Shown here: positions 57,259 through 64,000 of the stretch, piece after piece
Position numbering within the stretch: the stretch's first letter is position 1
How the letters are laid out: every line of letters begins with the position of its first letter
The notes under the pieces: model-generated
What the model saw: only the letters and a program-made list of their open reading frames with translations
What the model was told of the DNA's origin: nothing
Databases searched by the model: none
NCBI GenBank assembly: GCA_947629165.1
Contig: CANRCR010000003.1
Coordinates: 1-64,000 of the forward strand
Length of the DNA: 64,000 nt
Direction of reading: 5' to 3'
Origin: an uncultured Bacilli bacterium
GTDB lineage: Bacteria; Bacillota_I; Bacilli_A; RF39; UBA660
Position numbers and translations under genes: made by a program

Positions 57259-58107
57259 CTAATTATTATTATATTTCTTTTGATACGTATAAAAATGTAC
57301 TTTATTGTCACCAAAATAAACTTCTTCAAAGTTTTTACTATCGATGCGATCGTTACAATTTATGGGCAAGTAAGCACAACAGATTCCTCGTTCCGTTAAA
57401 AAAGGACTTATTTCTTGATCGATAAAGGAATAAAAATTTTTTTGTCTTTCTGTTCCTAACCAATCATAGATGTTCGATAACAAAATCACATCAAATGTTT
57501 TATTTTTTAAAACCGTCTGTTTGGGAAGTTGATGTAAGGAGCAAGTTAATAGATGATACGACCCATAAGAAATACGTTCTTGTAATGTTTTATATTGTTC
57601 TGGATAAAAATATTTATCTTTTTGTGGGTAAGTTCCAGACGGATACATCGTAAATGGATCCCGAAATAATTTTTCTCTTTGTGAGGGAGTCGTCTCTTCG
57701 ATTACAAAATCCCAAAAATAACTTTCTATCTCATTTAAAAAAGGACGCACCCGGTGATAATAAGAAGTATCAAAAGTTCTAAAAAAAGGAACGAAATCCC
57801 ACCATGGAAGAGCTTTCACCGAAGCCACTTTTAAATTCGCAATATGCGATGCAAAATGATTTTGATCAAAAGCATATACTTCCGCTACTCCTTCTTTTAT
57901 GGCTTCTAGTACTTGATCCCCACTTCCCGTTACGGACAAGACACTTTTTCCTTCCAATGCAAAGTAAGGATAGTATTGTTCGAGCGGTTCATTCGTCTGT
58001 AAAAAGGCAGGATAAGTGCGGCCTCCAAAATTGGGAATCCACCCTTCTATAATTCGTTTGGCTTTTCGTATATCCTCTTGCACTTGGCGTTTTTCCTTCG
58101 TACTCAT
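57259..58107 (-). CDS. DUF3419/BtaA-like putative SAM-dependent aminocarboxypropyl transferase, copy 2
   Basis: PAFLQTNEPLEQYYPYFALEGKSVLSVTGSGDQVLEAIKEGVAEVYAFDQNHFASHIANLKVASVKALPWWDFVPFF; clear paralogue of the adjacent gene. Confidence 0.7.
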   Translation of the reverse strand: MSTKEKRQVQEDIRKAKRIIEGWIPNFGGRTYPAFLQTNEPLEQYYPYFALEGKSVLSVTGSGDQVLEAIKEGVAEVYAFDQNHFASHIANLKVASVKALPWWDFVPFFRTFDTSYYHRVRPFLNEIESYFWDFVIEETTPSQREKLFRDPFTMYPSGTYPQKDKYFYPEQYKTLQERISYGSYHLLTCSLHQLPKQTVLKNKTFDVILLSNIYDWLGTERQKNFYSFIDQEISPFLTERGICCAYLPINCNDRIDSKNFEEVYFGDNKVHFYTYQKKYNNN

Positions 58108-58201
58108 AACCGTTCTCCTTTAGTATCAACATCCTGTAATTTTCTTTCATCCCAAAAATTAGTTCTTATTATAGACTTTTACTTTCCAAAAGTAAAGAAA
58201 A

Positions 58202-58222
58202 AAGTCTAGTTTTACTAGACTT
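58202..58222 (-). terminator. terminator of RNase J gene
   Basis: AAGTCTAGT-TTT-ACTAGACTT overlapping the CDS end. Confidence 0.75.
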
Positions 58223-59867
58223 CTTGAATCACTGTTAAAATCATCGGTTTACATTCTGTTTCGCGGTAGAAGAACTTTCCTAACTGTTCTCTTACCTCAT
58301 TTTTAATTTTCGTATAATCGACCCGGTGATTATCTTCAAAAATATTCGCTTCGATTACTTGTTCACAAATTTGTTTCGTTTCCTCAATCAATTCTTGACT
58401 TTCTCTTACGAAGATAAAGCCACGCGTTAAGATCTCGGGTCCTGCTAATATCTGTTTGGTATTTTTATCGAGGGTGCAACTTACAATAACAATTCCATTT
58501 TCTCCTAACATTTCACGATCTTTTAGAACTAATTCTCCAATATCACCATTACTTTTTCCATCGATTAAAATATCATCTACTGGAATATGTTCACTTTCTT
58601 CTTGTAATACCCCGTCGACAAAAGTAGCAACATCTCCGTTTTGTTTTAAAATGATATTTTCTTTTGGAATGCCTAATTCGCTCGCGATGTCCGCATTAGC
58701 TACTTGATGACGATACTCCCCTTTTACCGGAAAATAATATTTCGGATTCATCAAATTAATCATTAACATTAAGTCCTCGCGAGAAGCGTGATGAAGTAAA
58801 TGTTTTTTTGGAGATAAGGAAACCACTTCGATATTCTTCATGGCAATTTCATCCATAATTACCGCAAGTCGTTTTTCAATTCCTTCGTAGCTCGGTTCGG
58901 TAATAAAAATGGTATCCGTCTCTTTTAATTTAATATATTTATCGAATCCTTTTAAAATACGTTCCAAATTAGCAAATGGTTTTTCTTTTTCATCCGAAAT
59001 GAATACTACTACTTCTTTTTCATTTAAAGTACTCAAATCCCCAATTCGATTTCGATCAAATTTTAAATATCCCATTTCCATGGCACGATTTACCGTATCT
59101 TGAAGTGTCTTTCCCATGATTACTACTTTTCTTTTGGTCTTCATGATTTCATTAAACAATTCTTGAATACGATAAATATGCGCTGGAAAAATGGTCGCAA
59201 TAATACGATCTTCACTTTTTCTTAAAACTTCACGAATATATTCGCTTACTCGGTTATTAGGAGAAGTATGTCCCTGTTTCTCGGCATAAAAAGATTCCGC
59301 TAATAAACAAAGTACTCCTTGTTTTCCAACGTAGGCTAACTTTCCGATATCCGTCTTATAAGAGCCCATCGCGGTCGAATCAAAAACAAAATCACCCGTA
59401 TAGACAATGGCTCCATCTTCCGTATAAAGTACATAACATACGGCATCCGGAATCGAATGCGTTACACTGATAGGAAAAATCGATAACGAACCAAAATCCA
59501 ATTTGGAATGTGGGCGTATTTCTTTTAAATGCGTTGCATTCACTTCTGAATCTTTTAAATCTTGTTTTAAAATATCCATTGTAAATTTCGTAGCATAGAC
59601 CGGTAAATCAGGAATTTCTCTTAAAATATCGGCCGTTGCTCCCATGTTTTCATCATGTCCATGGGTTAAAAATAATCCTTTAATATTTTTTTTATTCTGA
59701 ACTAAATAGTCAAATTTCGGAATAATATAATCAATTCCTAACATTTTATCTGTTCCATATTTAAGTCCTGCATCAAATATAAATATATTCTTATCAATCT
59801 CGACTACATACATATTTTTTCCATTTTCATTTAAACCACCGAGACTGAAAATATTAATTTTACTCAA
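58215..59867 (-). CDS. ribonuclease J
   Basis: NIFSLGGLNENGKNMYVVE, FLTHGHDENMGA, VTHSIPDAV, YTGDFVFD, beta-CASP KHLLHHASREDLMLMINLMNPKYYFPVKGEYRH; TTG start with SD AGGAG. Confidence 0.95.
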   Translation of the reverse strand: MSKINIFSLGGLNENGKNMYVVEIDKNIFIFDAGLKYGTDKMLGIDYIIPKFDYLVQNKKNIKGLFLTHGHDENMGATADILREIPDLPVYATKFTMDILKQDLKDSEVNATHLKEIRPHSKLDFGSLSIFPISVTHSIPDAVCYVLYTEDGAIVYTGDFVFDSTAMGSYKTDIGKLAYVGKQGVLCLLAESFYAEKQGHTSPNNRVSEYIREVLRKSEDRIIATIFPAHIYRIQELFNEIMKTKRKVVIMGKTLQDTVNRAMEMGYLKFDRNRIGDLSTLNEKEVVVFISDEKEKPFANLERILKGFDKYIKLKETDTIFITEPSYEGIEKRLAVIMDEIAMKNIEVVSLSPKKHLLHHASREDLMLMINLMNPKYYFPVKGEYRHQVANADIASELGIPKENIILKQNGDVATFVDGVLQEESEHIPVDDILIDGKSNGDIGELVLKDREMLGENGIVIVSCTLDKNTKQILAGPEILTRGFIFVRESQELIEETKQICEQVIEANIFEDNHRVDYTKIKNEVREQLGKFFYRETECKPMILTVIQEV

Positions 59868-59954
59868 AATAGTTTCTCCTTTCTTTTTCTTAAGTAGTAA
59901 TTAAACCTTATTCATTGTACCATAAGTTAAAGAAAAAATCTATGTTTAAAAGAA

Positions 59955-59983
59955 AAAACTTACAAAGCTTGTTTGTAAGTTTT
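59955..59983 (-). terminator. terminator of surface protein gene
   Basis: AAAACTTACAAA-GCTTG-TTTGTAAGTTTT, 12-bp perfect stem. Confidence 0.8.
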
Positions 59984-59987
59984 CTTA

Positions 59988-62900
59988 TTATTTATTTACT
60001 TTTTTACGAACAACAACCGTTCCCATCATTCCGAGACTCGATAAAGATGCAAGTGTTACATAAGCTAGTATATTATCTCCCGTAGGAGGGTTTTTCTCGT
60101 CTCTTTCATTGATTACAATTACTTCGGTTTCTTCTTTATTTAAAGTCCCGTTTTCATTGGTTACGGAAGTTTTATAACGTTCTTTATTCGCTTCAACTTC
60201 TCTTACGGCATATTCAATTTCATATGGTAAGTTCTTAATGGTTACTTTTTCTCCTCCTCTTAAGATAACCACACCTTTATAGAATCCATCGATATCTTTC
60301 GTGAATTCGATAATTCCATCTTCTTGATTATTCTTTTGATAAGGGAATTTTCCATTAAGTGGAAGTTCTTCGTCCGATTTCAAAGTAACTTCAAAAGTCC
60401 ATTCACGGTCTTTTTCGACATCGTTACCACGAAGAATTTTTTCAATCGTTAAGTTAACTGTTCGATAACGATAATTCGTATATTCAACGGTGGTTCCGTT
60501 ATCGTATATTGTTCCATAAATATTATTCGTATAATCGGTAATATAACCATTTTGATTTGCTTCAATTTCATTTACAGCATACGTTGTTCCCTCTGGTAGA
60601 CCACGAACAGTAAAGGTTTCACTATCTTTTAATGTAACAAATCCTTCGTAATTACCTTGGGCATTTTTATTTAAATACAACGTAAATGGCAATTCTTCAA
60701 TCATTTTTTCGTTATTTACGTAATTAACAATTGCTTTGGTACCTTCGTAAGATGTTTGTAAATCAAAGTGTTCTGGTGGTGTCAAAGTGATTTTAAACGT
60801 AAAGTCACGCGTTAATTCTCCAAGTATACCTTTAACATGCTTTTTAACTGTTAAGTCAAAACTTCCTAAACGAATATTTTCATATCTTACAGTCGTATCA
60901 CGTAATAAGATACCACTTTCCGATCCAACTACCAATGTTAAGTATCCATCTTGATTTGCTTCTTGTTCTTCAATTTGATAACTTGTATTCTCTGGAATGT
61001 TTTGAATCGTTATTTCATCGTTATGCTTTAAAGTAATCGAGGCAAGATAGCTTCCATCGGATTGTCTTACAAATTGTAATTCTCCATTCTTTGTTCCTAC
61101 ATAAGAATATTTTTCTGGAATAACCGCATATTCTGCAGGTGTTAAACGAATGTTGAAATTCCATTCTTTATCCGTCTCTCCTAAAGCACCGGTTACTGTT
61201 TTATTTAATGTTAAGTTATAGTATATCGTTTTGGCATTGGTAAATGAAATGATACTTGCGACATTATCTTCACCAATAGTTCCCGTCACAGCACGGTTGG
61301 TACTCGTCGTGAAATCATCCGTATTCGCTTCTAATTCTGCTACTTCGAATAATGTATTCACCGGAATTTCTTCAATGGTGATTGCTTGACCATGTTTTAA
61401 AGTAATGGTTGCAAGATAACTTCCATCTTCTTGTAAAACGAAGGTTAAGTTTCCATCACTTGGAGGGGTAATTCCCTCTAGAGATGTTCTACCTGTATAA
61501 TGATATTCTGTTGCAAAATCGTTTTGATGTTCTAACGAAGGTGTCAATTTGATTTGGAAAGTCCAATCGCGATTCAAATCTTCGTCTGTACCACGAACTT
61601 CTTTTCCAATCGTCAACGAGTCAGATGGTAATAATTCGTTCGTAAATTTAACGGTTACCCCATCACCCATATCGTCTTCATCTAAAATACCGGTTCGATT
61701 ATCTGTAGAACTTGTAAAGTATCCATCTTGATTTGCTTCTTTTTCAACAACGGTATATTTCGTTGTTTCAGGAAGACCATGAATCGTAATTGATTGACCA
61801 TGTTTTAAAGTAATCGTTGCCGTATAAGTTCCGTTATGATTATCTACAAAATTAAGTGTTCCTCCAACTGGTGCTGGAACTTCTGGTATCGTGCTATTTC
61901 CTTCAAATTCGTAACTACTTGCTAGTGTTACATCACTTGCTGGAATTAACGTAATTTCAAAGTTCCAATCACGGGTTGTATCTGCACTTTCTCCTGTTAC
62001 TTCTTTTTCAACTGTCAAATCGATCGCTGCTAAATTAATATTCGTAAATCTTACCGTTTGACCATCGACAAGGCCATGGGTATTTCCCGAATCTCTCGTC
62101 GTATAAGAATCTTGATTTGCCTCTACTTCGGTAATCGTATATTCCGTTTTTTCAGGAATATTTTCAATCGTAATGGATTGACCATGTTTTAAAGAAATCG
62201 TTCCTTTATAAGTATGATCTCCTTGAGATTCGAAAGTAATTTCTCCATCAACTGGAGCTGCGACTCCTTCGACAATACTTGATCCCTTATAATGGTATGT
62301 CTTGTCGGTAATGGTCTCATCGACATCATCGGCAAATTTCAAGGTAATTTCAAATTGCCACTCTTTATTCTTATCTCCTAATCCACCACGAACAATCTTT
62401 TCGAGTGTTAAGGTGTGGCGAGAATATTTTGTATTAACAAAGTTTACTTCAAATGTTTGGTCGTCGGTAAGTGTTCCACTCGCATTATCTGGAACCGTTG
62501 TAATATAGTCGTCTTGATCTTTTTCTACTTCCTCAACTAGATATTGTGTATTCTCTGGTATTCCATGAATCGTAATTGATTCTTGGTCTTTAAGTGTTAT
62601 GGTGCCCGTGTAAGAACCCGAACCATCTTCTAATGGTGTCAATTGGAGGTTGCCCTCTTTTGAACCATCGTATGGATACTGACTCGCTAAACGAGCGTTT
62701 TCTCCTGGAGTTAAAGTGATTTTGAAAGTAAATTCCTTCGTCTTATCACCTAAAGCACCGGTAACTGTCTTACGAACTGTTAAATCATAAGTCTTCCATT
62801 TGGCATTAAAGAATCCTACTTGTCTATCCCAGTCGAAAATTCCTGTGCTCGTATCATAATGGAACATATGCTCCTTACTCGTATCATAATATCCTTCGCC

Positions 62901-64000
62901 TGTTTTTTCATAAGTTTCATAACCATCTTGATTTGCTTCTTGTTCACTTATTTCGTAAGCTGTGTCCGATGGAATATTAATAAGTTTAATCTTTTCATTA
63001 TGTTTCAAAGAAATATTCGCCGTATAACTTCCATCGTCCTGTTTCGTAAATGTAAGTTCTTTCTTTCCTTGTTCCACACAAGCATCATCGATACTTTCAC
63101 ACTTTCCATAATAGTAGAAAGTAGTTTCTAATTCTTCACCTTCGACTGGAGTTAACTTGATTGTAAAGTTCCATTCTTTATCGGTATCGCCATCCGTACC
63201 TAATACTGTCTTATCGAGAACTAAATCATAATGAGCTCGATAAAGATTGACAAAGTGAACGTCTTTAGAGCCTCTAAAATATCCACCCTCTGTGTACTCT
63301 CCCGTACTTGGATTTTTATAAGTTAAGTCTTGACCATTCGAGCCATAGACACGGCCGAAATTGTAACCGTTAGCCATTTGATCTTCTGTTATCATTTCAT
63401 AGACCGTATAGTTAGTTCTTTCGTCGAGTCCAGCTAAGAAAATACCTTCACCATCTTTAAGTGTAAATCTAGTCTTGTTTTTATTTTCAAGAGCTGTTAA
63501 CCAAGCCCAATCGGCATCACTCATACCATCCGGTTTTGAAATATCACTTGGTACTTCACCATAACCAAAGTATAGTGTTGTTGTACCATACATCGAATCC
63601 GTTGCAAATTCAGAAGTCAATTGGTCTTTTCCATGTTCATATGGATTTAGCGTTGATACGACAATTGGACTTCCTACTTTTCCATAACTATTTGGTAATT
63701 CGAAATGCCAATCTCCACCATCGACTTCGGTAGCAGGAATTAAATAGGCATCTGCAATCCAAAATTCCATTGTTCCAGCTGGTTTATCTCTTGTTGCTTG
63801 AACGTATTTAATTTTATCAGAAGAAGTATAATCCCCTGGATTCGTTACGTAATTTGTTCTTCCTACTCCTTCTAGTGTTTCATAATTAGTATCATTAGCA
63901 TCATATAAACGGAATGAATATGGGTCATCTTCACTTTCGAGACCATCCATCGCAATCGTATCAACCGCATTACTTCCGTCTCCACCAACGTAGACATAAT
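59988..64000 (-). CDS. large cell-wall surface protein with 8 CnaB-like (DUF7601/DUF5979-type) repeats and sortase signal; 5' end outside window
   Basis: Repeats ..LTVxKxVxG..(K/R)(E/D)(W/F)xFxIxLTP..ITLKHGxxITIxxIPExTxYxVxExEANQDGY..xFTN; C-term KNPPTGDNILAYVTLASLSSLGMMGTVVVRKKVNK. The frame stays open from the ATG at 63950 to the window edge (YVYVGGDGSNAVDTIAMDGLES). Confidence 0.88.
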   Translation of the reverse strand, partial: YVYVGGDGSNAVDTIAMDGLESEDDPYSFRLYDANDTNYETLEGVGRTNYVTNPGDYTSSDKIKYVQATRDKPAGTMEFWIADAYLIPATEVDGGDWHFELPNSYGKVGSPIVVSTLNPYEHGKDQLTSEFATDSMYGTTTLYFGYGEVPSDISKPDGMSDADWAWLTALENKNKTRFTLKDGEGIFLAGLDERTNYTVYEMITEDQMANGYNFGRVYGSNGQDLTYKNPSTGEYTEGGYFRGSKDVHFVNLYRAHYDLVLDKTVLGTDGDTDKEWNFTIKLTPVEGEELETTFYYYGKCESIDDACVEQGKKELTFTKQDDGSYTANISLKHNEKIKLINIPSDTAYEISEQEANQDGYETYEKTGEGYYDTSKEHMFHYDTSTGIFDWDRQVGFFNAKWKTYDLTVRKTVTGALGDKTKEFTFKITLTPGENARLASQYPYDGSKEGNLQLTPLEDGSGSYTGTITLKDQESITIHGIPENTQYLVEEVEKDQDDYITTVPDNASGTLTDDQTFEVNFVNTKYSRHTLTLEKIVRGGLGDKNKEWQFEITLKFADDVDETITDKTYHYKGSSIVEGVAAPVDGEITFESQGDHTYKGTISLKHGQSITIENIPEKTEYTITEVEANQDSYTTRDSGNTHGLVDGQTVRFTNINLAAIDLTVEKEVTGESADTTRDWNFEITLIPASDVTLASSYEFEGNSTIPEVPAPVGGTLNFVDNHNGTYTATITLKHGQSITIHGLPETTKYTVVEKEANQDGYFTSSTDNRTGILDEDDMGDGVTVKFTNELLPSDSLTIGKEVRGTDEDLNRDWTFQIKLTPSLEHQNDFATEYHYTGRTSLEGITPPSDGNLTFVLQEDGSYLATITLKHGQAITIEEIPVNTLFEVAELEANTDDFTTSTNRAVTGTIGEDNVASIISFTNAKTIYYNLTLNKTVTGALGETDKEWNFNIRLTPAEYAVIPEKYSYVGTKNGELQFVRQSDGSYLASITLKHNDEITIQNIPENTSYQIEEQEANQDGYLTLVVGSESGILLRDTTVRYENIRLGSFDLTVKKHVKGILGELTRDFTFKITLTPPEHFDLQTSYEGTKAIVNYVNNEKMIEELPFTLYLNKNAQGNYEGFVTLKDSETFTVRGLPEGTTYAVNEIEANQNGYITDYTNNIYGTIYDNGTTVEYTNYRYRTVNLTIEKILRGNDVEKDREWTFEVTLKSDEELPLNGKFPYQKNNQEDGIIEFTKDIDGFYKGVVILRGGEKVTIKNLPYEIEYAVREVEANKERYKTSVTNENGTLNKEETEVIVINERDEKNPPTGDNILAYVTLASLSSLGMMGTVVVRKKVNK
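60060..63240 (-). repeat. 8 tandem divergent CnaB-like domain repeats (about 120-140 aa each)
   Basis: Read from the protein track; boundaries approximate. Confidence 0.85.

Noticed and set aside
1-64000. CRISPR arrays, tRNA/rRNA genes, insertion sequences or prophage
   Set aside because: No regularly spaced direct repeats, cloverleaf-like intergenic sequence, transposase or phage proteins seen; intergenic gaps are short and filled by terminators and promoters.

Overview
Low-GC Gram-positive (Bacillota/Bacilli-like) chromosomal window using standard code 11. It is a housekeeping region with almost every gene on the minus strand; I support only three plus-strand genes: a SpoVB-like flippase, a YrzE-like protein and an M3-like peptidase. 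Recognisable blocks, in window order: relA (cut by the left edge, absent from the ORF track), comN, yfhO, spoVB-like, DUF421 and yrzE; a heterodimeric ABC exporter; an ABC-2 exporter; an orphan type IV pilin-like gene; a YmfH/YmfF M16 pair; deoD; ftsK, ftsZ, ftsA, divIB, murB and murG; a NERD-HRDC protein; a CotF-like pair; ZIP, uppP and DUF368; CBS-type Mn pyrophosphatase; a P2-type ATPase; addAB; queH; yebC; an ECF sigma/anti-sigma pair; obg; pgi and a 2557-aa cyclic-glucan-synthase-like protein; rpmA, prp and rplU with an L21-leader-like 5'UTR; a tandem pair of DUF3419/BtaA-like proteins; RNase J; and a sortase-type surface protein with 8 CnaB-like repeats (cut by the right edge). I saw no CRISPR, rRNA, tRNA, transposon or prophage. 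The most interesting leads are: the NdvB-like protein, with a non-canonical GT motif (DAGN where DADT is expected) and a hairpin that could fold its SD-start spacer to 9 nt; the tandem BtaA-like paralogues; the 8-domain isopeptide stalk; a likely ECF autoregulatory promoter; and terminators that repeatedly overlap stop codons. No obviously new multi-gene system could be shown from sequence alone.
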